The notes beneath the pieces were generated by a model, which did no database searches, was not told where the DNA came from, and saw only the letters and a list, made by a program, of their open reading frames with translations. This document shows positions 7,271 through 15,733 of a stretch of DNA of 64,000 nucleotides, piece by piece. The translations under genes and the position numbers were made by a program. The DNA is taken from positions 62,001-126,000 of the forward strand of contig CANLZL010000002.1 of the NCBI GenBank assembly GCA_947495575.1, in the 5' to 3' direction. Within the stretch, counting starts at the first letter, position 1. Each line of letters starts with the position of its first letter. The stretch is from an uncultured Nioella sp. GTDB lineage: Bacteria > Pseudomonadota > Alphaproteobacteria > Rhodobacterales > Rhodobacteraceae.

Positions 7271-9316
7271 GTGAAACGCCTTATTCAAATACCGCAATCG
7301 ATTTTGGGCCAAGGGCTCATGGCCGCAATCTTGCTTATCGTGGCATACGGTATCTACGCGAACCTTCATCCAAGCGGGTTTTCCACAAACACAATAACCA
7401 CCAATTCAAATCAGGGTGGTGCCCTTGCGTTTGCAGCCATTGGGCAATCAATTGTGCTTTTGTCAGGCGGGATCGACCTTTCGATTGGGGCGATCATGGT
7501 CCTGGTTAGATCCGTTGCCTCTCATGTGCTTAATGGGTCGCCCATTGAAATTGCTCTGGGGCTTGGCCTGTGCTTGGCTGCTGGCACCGCGGCGGGCGCA
7601 ATTAACGGATTGATTGTGGTTTACGGGCGAATACAGCCCGTCATTGCGACCCTTGCGACGGGCGCGGTCTATTCCGGGGCGGCCCTTGCCTTGCGCCCTC
7701 AACCGGGTGGGGATGTTGACTTTGTGCTGGCTGATTACCTGACGTATCAGATTGATATTTGGCTGCCGAGCTTTTTGGCAGACACGTTTCTTGGCAATAT
7801 TCCAAGTGTTGTAATGTGTATCGCTATCGTCATTCTGGTCGTTTGGGCGCCGGTGCGTTTTGGCATGTTGGGTCGCGCGATCATTGCCGTTGGCTCTAAC
7901 CGAAACTCTGCAGAAATTTCAGGAATTGCGGTAAAACGTACGATTATCCTCGCATATTCTCTTTCCGGTCTTTTTGCTGCTTTTGGCGGCATTTTCCTTG
8001 CGGCGCTAACACTTACCGGGGATGCCAATGCCGTCCAATCGGGGTTCTATACGTTGAATTCTCTGGCCGCATCCGTGATCGGCGGCGTTTCCTTGGCTGG
8101 CGGAGTCGGAGGGGTCCTTGGCGCTGTCTTTGGCGCCTATTTGCTGAGCATGGTGGGCAGCATCATTCGTGTCACCGACCGGATTTTCTGGATCATCGAA
8201 GCCAGCCCTCTTATTCAGCCGCTCTTTGAAGGCACTGTCTTGCTTTTGGCGATTACCATCGGCGCGGCGCAGGCTTTGAGAACGAAAAACCGCTTAAGTA
8301 TTCTGGGCCAGGCCGACAGATCCCGCGAAACGCATGATATCTGGGCCGCTGTCGGTCTGAGTATTCTTGTCGTCGGAGTTCTGATGGCAATAGCAAGTGT
8401 GATCCTGCTTCAACGTGGGGAAACACCGCCCTTCTTTTCGCCGTCCTTCCTGTTGCTCCAACTGCAATCTGCGTCGTTCTTGGCAATGTTTGCCGTGGGC
8501 GCATTTCTGGTCATCAAACTTGGGCAGATCGATCTGTCACTGCCTTGGGCCATCACCGCTTGCGCCATGATCGGCACAATGGTTGGCGGCGCGGCCGCCA
8601 TCCCAGTTGCGCTTGGGATTGGGGCCTTGATTGGCTTGGTGAACGGTATCGGTGTGGCCTTGTTACGAATTCCGTCCATCATTTTCACGTTGGGAGTGAA
8701 TTCAATCCTGCTGGGGTTGATGGTGCTTTTGACAGGTGGTTTTGCGCCATCGACCGGGGCATCGGATGCGATGATATTTCTAGGGGCCACACGTAGCATT
8801 CCCGGGCTTCCAAATTCGATTATTGCCACTCTTATTGCCGTTGCGTTGCTGGTGTTCATCCTAAGCCGGTCGCGGATTGGCCGTGAGATTGAAGCGATTG
8901 GTTTTGCTGAAGGTGCCTCTTACCTTTCCGGCATTCGAACTCCATTGGTGATCATCGGCGTCTTTGTCTTGGCAGGCATCAGTTATGGCTTTGGTGCTGC
9001 GATGCTGACCGGCTATTCGGGCAGCGCCTTTCAAGACATGGGAAGTGCCTATTTGATGCCGGCGATTGCGGCTGTCGTTCTTGGCGGGACGCGCATCACC
9101 GGCGGTAGTGGCAGTTTGCTTGCGGTTTTGGTGGGCGTTATTGTTGTCACGTTGTTGCAAAGCACGCTTGCCGTTGTTCAAATGCCGTCCGCGTGGCGCC
9201 AGATCCTTTATGGCGTGATCCTTTTGCTGATCCTGCTGTCACAATCCTCGCCGGGCATTCGCAGAGTGCTGGCTTCGCTGCGGCTTAGTGGATTGAAGGC
9301 AGCACCGGCGACATAG
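7271..9316 (+). CDS. Fused sugar ABC transporter permease (two RbsC-like membrane domains in one chain)
   Basis: Membrane channel of the sugar importer. At 681 residues it is twice the normal 320-340 of an RbsC-type permease. The N-half (about 1-335) and C-half (about 350-681) each repeat the family pattern: LSGGIDLSIGAIM near 62-74 against IKLGQIDLSLPWAI in the second half, and a VIGGVSLAGGVGG block against VVLGGTRITGGSGS. Both halves have their own set of membrane segments, joined by a charged linker near TKNRLSILGQADRSRETHD. Translation starts at GTG 7271 with weak AAGAAAA-rich spacing upstream. Family knowledge says two separate or identical permeases normally form the pore; here a heterodimer is encoded as a single chain. 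Confidence 0.92.
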   Translation: MKRLIQIPQSILGQGLMAAILLIVAYGIYANLHPSGFSTNTITTNSNQGGALAFAAIGQSIVLLSGGIDLSIGAIMVLVRSVASHVLNGSPIEIALGLGLCLAAGTAAGAINGLIVVYGRIQPVIATLATGAVYSGAALALRPQPGGDVDFVLADYLTYQIDIWLPSFLADTFLGNIPSVVMCIAIVILVVWAPVRFGMLGRAIIAVGSNRNSAEISGIAVKRTIILAYSLSGLFAAFGGIFLAALTLTGDANAVQSGFYTLNSLAASVIGGVSLAGGVGGVLGAVFGAYLLSMVGSIIRVTDRIFWIIEASPLIQPLFEGTVLLLAITIGAAQALRTKNRLSILGQADRSRETHDIWAAVGLSILVVGVLMAIASVILLQRGETPPFFSPSFLLLQLQSASFLAMFAVGAFLVIKLGQIDLSLPWAITACAMIGTMVGGAAAIPVALGIGALIGLVNGIGVALLRIPSIIFTLGVNSILLGLMVLLTGGFAPSTGASDAMIFLGATRSIPGLPNSIIATLIAVALLVFILSRSRIGREIEAIGFAEGASYLSGIRTPLVIIGVFVLAGISYGFGAAMLTGYSGSAFQDMGSAYLMPAIAAVVLGGTRITGGSGSLLAVLVGVIVVTLLQSTLAVVQMPSAWRQILYGVILLLILLSQSSPGIRRVLASLRLSGLKAAPAT

Positions 9317-9393
9317 GATGCTAATTGCGGCCTTGGTATAGTGCAGGCAATGTTGCCTATCATTGGTTCCGAAAAATATGGGGTTTCGTATCT

Positions 9394-10578
9394 ATGCACC
9401 TAAATACAGAGACGGCGAACGGTCAGATTGTCTATGTCGGAACCTATTCTGCACCAAATACCGCTCCCGGCGCGACCGCACCCAGTCGCGCCGAAGGCAT
9501 TTATGTTTACAGGATGGAAGCGTATCAGTCCCTGTCGCTTATTCAGGTTGTTCCAGCCCATAATCCGTCATTCTTGACAGTGAACAGCACGCGCACGCGC
9601 CTTTATTGCGTGAATGAGTTGGCAGATGATTCAGACAATGGATTGCAAGGCTCTGTCAGCGCATATGAAATCGACCCAACAACGGGTCAGCTGTCGTTCA
9701 TAAACACGCAATACAGCGAAGGAACCTGGCCGTGCCACTGTAGTGTCGATCCGGCCGATCGGCATCTCTTGGTTGCGAATTATGGCTCGGGAAGCTTTGC
9801 CGTTTTCCCCATCAATGACGATGGACGCATAGGTGAGAAACCGCATGTTGTTACACCCGGCCTGGGCTGCTCTGGCCCTGATAAGGCAAGGCAAGACGGA
9901 CCACATGCCCATATGGTGTGCCATGATCCAGAGGGCCGGTTTGTCATTGGGGTCGATCTTGGGGCGGACAGTGTCTTTGCCTGGACACTGCACCCGGAAA
10001 CCGGCGTCTTGGAGCCGTGCTCCCCCCCGGCGACCAACGTCGCCGGAGGGTGCGGGCCTCGCCATATGGTTTTTCACCCAAGCGAGAAACTGGCTTACGT
10101 CTTAAACGAATTGTCGTCGACGATAGATGTGTTCCGGTTTGGCGCGGATGATCCTTCGCTCATATGGGCTCAAACCATCTCAACCTTGCCTGAGGACACA
10201 GAATTTGAGCGTCCAAGATTTGATGCCGATAACCCCGGCAGCATCCCTGCAAAGGGAAATACCGGAGCAGGCATCGTCATGCATCCTTCAGGCGAGTGGC
10301 TCTACACCACAAATCGCGGATCAGATACGGTCGCGATCTTCAAGATCATTCCCGCCACCGGACGATTGCAATCGCAAGGCTGGGTTCCGACTAAAGGCAA
10401 GATACCACGCGGGCTGGCCATCGACCCGAGCGGATCACTTTTGTTTGTTGGCAACCAAAACAGCGATTTGATTGTAAATTTTGTAATCGACCAACAAAGC
10501 GGCGCTCTGGATAGGAATACCAATCAACAGCAAAGCCCAACGCCGGTGGATTTCGCATTTGGACCGTTGATACCCTAG
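9394..10578 (+). CDS. Lactonase family protein, seven-bladed beta-propeller (6-phosphogluconolactonase-like)
   Basis: Probable sugar-lactone hydrolase of the Pgl/carboxy-cis,cis-muconate cyclase fold. Propeller repeats are visible: IVYVGTYSA near the start, HNPSFLTVNS, SGSFAVFPINDDGRIG, a DGPHAHMV segment with the conserved histidines, GPRHMVFHPSEKLAYVLNE, ASGEWLYTTNRGSDTVA-type blades, and PRGLAIDPSGSLLFVGNQ near the end. ATG 9394 (395 residues including stop) is preferred to the TTG at 9325 because homology begins there. The gene follows the sugar importer on the same strand, so hydrolysis of a lactone made from the imported sugar is a sensible inference. The end abuts an IS3 fragment, and the last few codons may have been altered by that insertion. 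Confidence 0.85.
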   Translation: MHLNTETANGQIVYVGTYSAPNTAPGATAPSRAEGIYVYRMEAYQSLSLIQVVPAHNPSFLTVNSTRTRLYCVNELADDSDNGLQGSVSAYEIDPTTGQLSFINTQYSEGTWPCHCSVDPADRHLLVANYGSGSFAVFPINDDGRIGEKPHVVTPGLGCSGPDKARQDGPHAHMVCHDPEGRFVIGVDLGADSVFAWTLHPETGVLEPCSPPATNVAGGCGPRHMVFHPSEKLAYVLNELSSTIDVFRFGADDPSLIWAQTISTLPEDTEFERPRFDADNPGSIPAKGNTGAGIVMHPSGEWLYTTNRGSDTVAIFKIIPATGRLQSQGWVPTKGKIPRGLAIDPSGSLLFVGNQNSDLIVNFVIDQQSGALDRNTNQQQSPTPVDFAFGPLIP

Positions 10579-10580
10579 GG

Positions 10581-10690
10581 TCAGCATCCCGGCTTCATGT
10601 TCTTTAATCATCCCGATGATCTGGGCTTCCGTGAAACGGCTTTTTCGCATCTGTTTGCTCCTTCAAAAGGTTGAGCAAACTCTACATCAG
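10581..10690 (-). pseudogene. IS3-family transposase orfA, 5' fragment
   Basis: Reading leftward from the ATG at 10650, the first 21 codons give MRKSRFTEAQIIGMIKEHEA then G-M, the well-known start of OrfA in IS3-family elements of the IS407 group. An AAGGAG ribosome site precedes the ATG. After about 22 codons similarity stops at roughly 10583, next to the lactonase stop codon, so only the left end of an insertion sequence remains. The element's outer end should lie near 10680-10690, where a serine recombinase fragment begins. It is a nonfunctional relic. Confidence 0.8.
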
Positions 10691-10969
10691 AACGAGGGAA
10701 GTTTCGGGCGGCAGGTCACGGCCTACGAAAGACGCATCGAGAGAATGGAGCGCGAACAGGTGATTGTGGAAGAAAAACTGCGAAATCAGCCCGCCAAGGC
10801 CCAGACATTCGAGCAATTGTTCGAACACGCCATGACGTTCCTCGCAAACCCTTGGAAAATCTGGGAAAGCGGTAATCTCGCACTGCGTAGAACAGTCCTA
10901 AGACTGGCTTTTGCCGACCCAATCGCCTCCTCGGGATCCGAAGGACTTCGAACACCCAAAACCACCTAA
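10671..10969 (+). pseudogene. Serine recombinase, C-terminal fragment
   Basis: About 98 codons match the C-terminal coiled-coil tail of large serine recombinases: GRQVTAYERRIERMEREQ, then FEQLFEHAMTFLANPWKIW, RRTVLRLAFADPIA and GLRTPKTT before the stop at 10967-10969. The catalytic resolvase domain and DNA-binding part are missing, and the fragment starts right after the IS3 end. This shows an older integration system was destroyed here. It is not a copy of the intact recombinase at 25760, whose C-terminus reads differently. Confidence 0.75.
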
Positions 10970-11025
10970 CTATTTAAGGCGTTAGGGGCAGTTTGTACAA
11001 ATCTTGGGAAAATGGCGGTGCTATC

Positions 11026-11045
11026 AGACGAATTCGAACTCGTCT
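11026..11045. repeat. 20-bp near-perfect palindrome
   Basis: AGACGA-AT-TCGA-AC-TCGTCT reads almost the same on both strands, with 6-bp outer arms and a TTCGAA centre; only one symmetric base pair fails. It lies between the recombinase fragment and the IS6-like relic and could be an element end or a protein site. Confidence 0.4.
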
Positions 11046-11210
11046 CTGGTAGGGCAGGATCGCGGTCCCTTAGGCCCGCATTCGGTCTGATTTTCGACGC
11101 CGAACATCGGGTGCAAACATAGGGCCAAATCTGGTTCACCAGAACCAGACGGTTTCATAGCTGATCTCTGTCCCACGCTGGTAGAGATGATCCTGCAAGG
11201 CAATGATCTT
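11045..11210 (-). pseudogene. Degenerate IS6-family-like transposase fragment
   Basis: On the minus strand one frame reads IIALQDHLYQRGTEISYETV then WFW-stop-TRFGPMFAPDVRRRK and RMRA-stop. This resembles the N-terminal helix-turn-helix region of IS6/IS26-type transposases (SYETVRxW...RFGP). A TGA stands where the family has Trp and a second stop follows, so it is dead. The remaining DNA between 10970 and 11469 shows no recognisable gene; other open frames there have no start signal or familiar motif. Confidence 0.55.
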
Positions 11211-11469
11211 TTTTTAAATTTGGTCAGGATGAGGTTCATGAATGCCTTTCGTCGGAGCCGCGCAGGCAAGAAGGACGCACGTTGAACTCTGAATGCCTGC
11301 GAAGATGCCGGTTTTCAGCGCGTCAAAACCGAGACGCACTAACTCACGGCGCGACCCGTTACCATGGTTCCGGACGTTTCGATCGTCGGCCGCGGAGTGT
11401 TTCACACCATCTAGAATGAGCTGCCGCTTTCTGCAAATCGGTGTTATGTCCGTTTCGGATCCAATCCGC

Positions 11470-12963
11470 TTACTCAAATGTCATCCTGTCTCGGCGTCTT
11501 AGTCGTTTTGGTGTCCGTCGTCCGCTTCGTCTGCCCGTAATTGGATCGCGATCGAGATAGGTTTCCTCGTTTCGGCGCATCCATTTGACGAACTGGCTGA
11601 GAGCGTCGGCTTGATCGTCATAAGAGGCATGCGGAAAGGCGAGAAGCTCTGCGCGCAGCGTGTCGAACCAGGGCTGGTCGGCAGGGATTGCGATATGACC
11701 CTCCTTAAGCCAAGCAGTGGCTGGGATGAAACGTGCCTCCTTCGAAGTCTTTACTTTGACCCGACCAAATACATCCACCACAGTTTTCTGCAAATCAGGC
11801 AGCATTGCCGCACCAAGCGCGGCATCCTCGATTATGACGAGGTCGGCGCGCCAATTCTTTCGGGCTGCCAACACAATTGCTCTTAGGTCTGAGTAGTCTT
11901 TGCGCACTCGAATGACATCGAGTAAATACCAGCGCCTCTCAACGTCTTGCCAGCCGAAGGTCATGCCGACGGACCAGGCGCAGCGGGGCCCGTCCTTGGC
12001 TGCCATGTCCCAGCTTTGAACACGCCGGGTGATGACCTCTTCCTTGGGCAAGTTTTCGACCAGCGCAAGGTCCTGCTCGGAGAGGAGGGCGCTTTCCGAT
12101 GGGATCGGGTTCTGCTGGTATTGCGCCTCGAAGGCGTAGTCGCCGATTTCCTGGCGGATCTGGTCCAGAACCTCATTTGGCTCTCGTGCCGGACTGAGGA
12201 CATCGCCAGGCTTGCGAACCCAAACACAATTGTCAAAGAGCCGGATGTCTTCCTTCTTTGTCGCGATAGAGGCCAGTGACAGGTGCTCGAACGTGCCTTT
12301 TTCGAGCAGATAAGCAGTGAAGTCGTCTTGATGCAGGCGCTGTTGGATTGACAGGATCCGCGCCGATTTCTTGTTGTCGAGCCGCGAGTAGAGCGTCTCG
12401 TCGAAGAAGGTCCTGGCCTGCTCCCTGATGACCGGCGAGTGAACTTCCGAGGCCTTGGCAAGATCGTCGATCACGATCACATCGGCCCCGAAGCCGGTGA
12501 CAGACCCTCCGAGCGAGACGGCCTGCCTGCCGCCGCCTTTGGTGGTCCGGATGTGCTCAGCCCGTCGATTGGCAGGATCGATGCATGTATCGGGGAAGAG
12601 CTCGCGATAAAACCGGCTGGTGATCAGTCGCCGGAAGGAGGTTGCGTGTTCACGGGCCAGGTCCCCGCCATAGCTTACTACCATGACCTTCGTCGCCGGG
12701 AAATGCCCCAGCAGGAACGCCGGGAAGATCACCGAACCGCAGATCGATTTCAGGTGACGAGGAGCGATCGAGATGATCAGACGGTCACACTCCCCCTTCA
12801 CCATGAGTTGCAGCAAATAGCACATCGCCTCGACATACTCTGCCTTGTCTAATTGCCGCCCCGGATGCAGCACGGTGAAGGCGCGCTGCAGGAAGAGGTA
12901 AATATTGAATCTCAGCAGGGCCTGCGCGACGCGAGGATCGCTGAGGTCGATATCAGGTGTCAT
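11470..12963 (-). CDS. Phage terminase large subunit (TerL)
   Basis: Motor and nuclease that packages DNA into phage heads. The 497 residues have the expected order: adenine/Walker A region SIAPRHLKSI at about 65-74 (the PRHxKS form used by this TerL group), Walker B VIVIDD at 162-167, and a C-terminal RNase H-like nuclease with acidic residues at SWDMAAK (D319), VIIEDAALG (E379/D380) and YDDQADAL (D449-D453). It overlaps the upstream DUF5681 gene by 11 bases, suggesting coupling. No portal, protease or capsid gene follows, so this is an isolated packaging gene. It is intact and could be a recent relic or a recruited function. Confidence 0.9.
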   Translation of the reverse strand: MTPDIDLSDPRVAQALLRFNIYLFLQRAFTVLHPGRQLDKAEYVEAMCYLLQLMVKGECDRLIISIAPRHLKSICGSVIFPAFLLGHFPATKVMVVSYGGDLAREHATSFRRLITSRFYRELFPDTCIDPANRRAEHIRTTKGGGRQAVSLGGSVTGFGADVIVIDDLAKASEVHSPVIREQARTFFDETLYSRLDNKKSARILSIQQRLHQDDFTAYLLEKGTFEHLSLASIATKKEDIRLFDNCVWVRKPGDVLSPAREPNEVLDQIRQEIGDYAFEAQYQQNPIPSESALLSEQDLALVENLPKEEVITRRVQSWDMAAKDGPRCAWSVGMTFGWQDVERRWYLLDVIRVRKDYSDLRAIVLAARKNWRADLVIIEDAALGAAMLPDLQKTVVDVFGRVKVKTSKEARFIPATAWLKEGHIAIPADQPWFDTLRAELLAFPHASYDDQADALSQFVKWMRRNEETYLDRDPITGRRSGRRTPKRLRRRDRMTFE

Positions 12964-13396
12964 CGCCTGGAGCCTCAGGAGCCGTGACGAAGAGGTCCCC
13001 AGGATCGCTGTCCGTCATCTCCGCCAGGGCCGCGAGGATCTCCTGATCTCGGGCCAGACGCGCCTCTGCGGTCTCGGCGGGCGCTGCATCCTCATCGCCG
13101 GAGAGGTCACGCATCACCGGAATGAGCTTGAGCAGGAGCGCGCGGCTGCGGTGATTGCCTTCGAGGCTCTCCTTTGCGACCTGGCGGGCCAGGACTTCGA
13201 TCGCCGACAACTGGCGCCGCCGGCCGTTTTCCGTAACCGTCATTTTGCGATAAAGCACATCCCTGATGATCGTTGAGGCACTCTTGCGGCCCCTAGGCCG
13301 CCCTCTGGGATTGCCAGACTGGCCGCGTTTGAAGCGGGTTGATCTGGGTGGGCACCCATAGCCCACGTCACAGTCTTTGTCGTCTTCATTGCTCAT
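12953..13396 (-). CDS. DUF5681 domain protein (terminase-associated, possibly small-subunit-like)
   Basis: The 147-residue product starts at the ATG at 13396 (MSNEDDKD), since a longer frame reaching 13453 would overlap the methyltransferase gene deeply. It carries the DUF5681 signature near residues 15-35: TRFKRGQSGNPRGRPRG, a basic GNPxGRP motif, followed by a helical segment with SAIEVLARQVAKESLEGNHR. Family members lie next to terminase large subunits in alphaproteobacterial prophages, as here. A DNA-recognition role as a small-terminase analogue is inference from position and basic N-terminus. Confidence 0.8.
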   Translation of the reverse strand: MSNEDDKDCDVGYGCPPRSTRFKRGQSGNPRGRPRGRKSASTIIRDVLYRKMTVTENGRRRQLSAIEVLARQVAKESLEGNHRSRALLLKLIPVMRDLSGDEDAAPAETAEARLARDQEILAALAEMTDSDPGDLFVTAPEAPGDDT

Positions 13397-14783
13397 CAGT
13401 CTGCTCCATATATAGGGCCGCCTCGCGGTCATTAAATGTTGTGCCCGTCGCAATGTGGACGGCCTGCTGGCCGGTCAGAGCCTGCCACCTGCGAATGGTC
13501 AGATCGACATAGGCCGGATCGATCTCGGTGAGCCGCGCGCAGCGGCCGGTTTTCTCGGCGGCCAGCAGTGTTGAGCCGGAACCGCCAAAGAGATCGAGAA
13601 TTAGGTCGCGGTGACGGGTGACATCACGGATTGCGTCCGCCACCAGCGCCGTCGGTTTGACCGTGGGGTGAGACGCGAGATCCGCGTCCCGGCCTTGCCG
13701 GAAGGTGTTCACACCCGCGTAGTCCCATACATTGGTCCGGTAGCGGCCATGGCGGCCAAGCTCGATATTGTTGATATGCGGGGCGCCGGGTTTGCGGAAT
13801 ATGCAGACCATCTCATGCTTGGAGCGATAGAAGCTACCCATCCCGCCATTGGTCTTGTTCCAGATGCATATGTTGAGGAGATCAAAACCGGTCGCTTTCC
13901 TGTTTGCCTGGATCAGGTCGGCCACATGACGCCAGTCCATACAGATCATGGCAATGCCGCCTGGAACTAGCACCTGTAAGATGCGGACAAAGACCATACG
14001 TAAAAACGCCCTGAACTCAGCCTCATCCATTTCGCCCGACGCCATGGCAAATTCGCTATGGGTGCCGGTGCCGCTGACATGGCCATTTACGCGCACATTA
14101 TAGGGTGGGTCCGTGAAGACCATGCTTACGGGATCTTCTCCTATTAGCCGGGACATGTTCTCTGCTTCCTGACTGTCAGCGCAGAGCAGGCGGTGGCGTC
14201 CAAGCTGCCACAGGTCTCCTAAGTGTGTCACCACGGGCTGGCCTTTCTCGGGAAGCGCGAAGGTTTCATCTTCCGTCGCCTCCTTCGCCGGCGCCTCGAG
14301 GATCACGTCGATTTCTGCGGTTTCAAAGCCGAGCAGGTCGATATCGAAATCCAGGTCACCGGCGATCTCCAGTTCGACCATTTCGGTGACCTCAAGGCGC
14401 AGGAGGTCATCATCCCTGGAAGAGAGCTCCGCAAGCCTGTTGTCCAGGAGCCGATAGGCCTTGACCTGTACGTCGCTTAGGTGCCGGAGCCGAATGACGG
14501 GCACGTCCTTCCGACCGAGCTTTACCGCGGCCTCGTAGCGCCCATGACCGGCAACAATCGTTCCAGTTTCGTCAATCACGATCGGATTGATGAAGCCGAA
14601 GGTCTCGATGCTCCTTGCCACCAGGGAGATCTGGCGGTCAGAATGTTTGCGGGCGTTCCTCTGACAGGGCTTAAGGTCTCCGATCTTTGTCATCGTAATG
14701 ACTGGATCGACGGTGGGATTTGGCGCGTTTCGAATTCGGCGGCGCACGCGTGGCGGCGGGGGGCGTGACGTCAGGTCTTTCAT
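13386..14783 (-). CDS. ParB-domain-fused DNA methyltransferase (N6-adenine or N4-cytosine)
   Basis: A 465-residue fusion. Residues about 27-120 form a ParB/Srx-like domain (NPIVIDETGTIVAGHGRYEA, with GHGR at 79-82). Residues about 185-440 form an amino-methyltransferase of the N6_N4_Mtase group, with catalytic DPPY at 225-228 and the AdoMet-binding DLFGGSGST at 397-405, that is, DPPY before FxGxG. The start at 14783 is preferred over 14990 because a TCAGGAGGAG ribosome site sits just upstream and the ParB homology follows. Such fusions are common in phages and usually lack a cognate restriction enzyme, as here. It heads a methyltransferase-DUF5681-TerL operon. Confidence 0.9.
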   Translation of the reverse strand: MKDLTSRPPPPRVRRRIRNAPNPTVDPVITMTKIGDLKPCQRNARKHSDRQISLVARSIETFGFINPIVIDETGTIVAGHGRYEAAVKLGRKDVPVIRLRHLSDVQVKAYRLLDNRLAELSSRDDDLLRLEVTEMVELEIAGDLDFDIDLLGFETAEIDVILEAPAKEATEDETFALPEKGQPVVTHLGDLWQLGRHRLLCADSQEAENMSRLIGEDPVSMVFTDPPYNVRVNGHVSGTGTHSEFAMASGEMDEAEFRAFLRMVFVRILQVLVPGGIAMICMDWRHVADLIQANRKATGFDLLNICIWNKTNGGMGSFYRSKHEMVCIFRKPGAPHINNIELGRHGRYRTNVWDYAGVNTFRQGRDADLASHPTVKPTALVADAIRDVTRHRDLILDLFGGSGSTLLAAEKTGRCARLTEIDPAYVDLTIRRWQALTGQQAVHIATGTTFNDREAALYMEQTDEQ

Positions 14784-15098
14784 TAGCTCCTCCTGAACAT
14801 GAGGCATGACGAAAGTGTTCGGGGAAGTACAACTTTCCCGTGGCCCCAGGGTCATGGCCCTGAGCGCTCCGCGCCTCTGTTTGCGATATGAAGAAGAGTC
14901 TGAAGGCGGTCCGCCACCGGCGCAAGGGGTGGCCGGATTATCGGTCATGGGACGGTGCGTTTTGATAGAGTTTCTATGTTTTAGAGTCACTTACCGGACC
15001 GCTTCGCACCGGGTGTGCGAAGTTTTGAATCCAAAAATCCCGTTATTTGTCAACCATTTGGGTTACATTTTTTAGGCAAAACCCACTGAAAAGACGAA
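14784..15098. other. Intergenic region upstream of the methyltransferase gene
   Basis: About 315 bp with no supported gene. It contains the ribosome site for the methyltransferase at about 14785-14795 and a perfect hairpin at 15002-15022 (CTTCGCAC, loop CGGGT, GTGCGAAG) followed by TTTT on the plus strand. The hairpin could be a weak terminator or a symmetric operator for the XRE protein encoded next door. Confidence 0.45.
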
Positions 15099-15344
15099 TC
15101 ACTCCGTCGATCGCGCAGAGGCCTTGGCAAGCAAATCCGACGCCTCCACCTCCAGAGCCACGGCAATCTTGTAGATGTTATCGAGCGAGATGTTCTGCTC
15201 CGAACGTTCCACCGCGCTGAGATATGTGCGGTTTACGCCGGCTTCCGCAGCCAGACGTTCCTGCGACCAACCGAGTTCAGCGCGCAGCAGGCGCATATTC
15301 CGGGCGAGCGTATCACGTAGGGGGCTTTTTACTGTGCGTTTCAC
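15099..15344 (-). CDS. XRE-family helix-turn-helix transcriptional regulator
   Basis: An 81-residue DNA-binding protein consisting almost only of a Cro/CI-type HTH domain. Residues about 12-68 read LARNMRLLRAELGWSQERLA, AAEAGVNRTYLSAVERSEQN and SLDNIYKIAVALEV, a canonical five-helix arrangement. It lies on the same strand as, and upstream of, the methyltransferase-terminase operon, and divergently from a small secreted protein gene at 15440. It probably controls one or both; the hairpin at 15002-15022 is a candidate site. No ligand domain is present. Confidence 0.9.
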   Translation of the reverse strand: MKRTVKSPLRDTLARNMRLLRAELGWSQERLAAEAGVNRTYLSAVERSEQNISLDNIYKIAVALEVEASDLLAKASARSTE

Positions 15345-15439
15345 CCCTCAGTTTATTGTCTGATACCGCTTTTAAGACTACCTGTTTTAACATACATTCG
15401 TTATGTGTTGGTATGTCAATAACTCAGGAAAAGATTTAG

Positions 15440-15733
15440 ATGGAACTCAAGCCGATCATTGCCGCCGCAGGCCTTTCGATGATAGCCACCAATTTGTTTG
15501 CTGCCCCCCTTGAAGAGAACGCAATCTATCCTGGAAGCTGGAGTAGGACCGATGCCCAGGCAATCGCTGACGACGCAAGCATGCTCATCCGTCGCTCTCG
15601 CTATCGCTGCGACAGTGTGTCGTCGATCCGCTCCTGGCTCACCGGTGGTGGCTTCACCGTTTTCTGCAACGGCTTTCGCTATGAATATGAGATCGAAGAT
15701 CGGGGGGGCAGGTGGACGGTTACTGTTCAATGA
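15440..15733 (+). CDS. Small secreted protein of unknown function
   Basis: A 97-residue product with a likely signal peptide (residues 1-22, cleavage after ATNLFA/AP). The mature part has two cysteines (YRCDS and VFCNG) that could form a disulfide, and ends in an aromatic/basic pattern FRYEYEIEDRGGRWTVTVQ that looks like beta strands. The start has an AGGAAAAG site just upstream. I do not recognise the family. It sits at the edge of the mobile-DNA region, divergent from the XRE regulator. Confidence 0.7.
   Translation: MELKPIIAAAGLSMIATNLFAAPLEENAIYPGSWSRTDAQAIADDASMLIRRSRYRCDSVSSIRSWLTGGGFTVFCNGFRYEYEIEDRGGRWTVTVQ

Noticed and set aside
10671-10969. The recombinase fragment as part of the 25760 recombinase element
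   Set aside because: C-terminal sequences differ (GLRTPKTT end against the 25760 protein), so they are separate families.
11026-11050. Possible tRNA T-arm remnant (TTCGAA loop) near the IS6-like relic
   Set aside because: The stem does not pair as a T-arm and no acceptor or anticodon arm is nearby; it is simply palindromic.
11214-11477. An 87-codon minus-strand frame downstream of the terminase
   Set aside because: No familiar sequence; near decayed mobile DNA; coding not supported.
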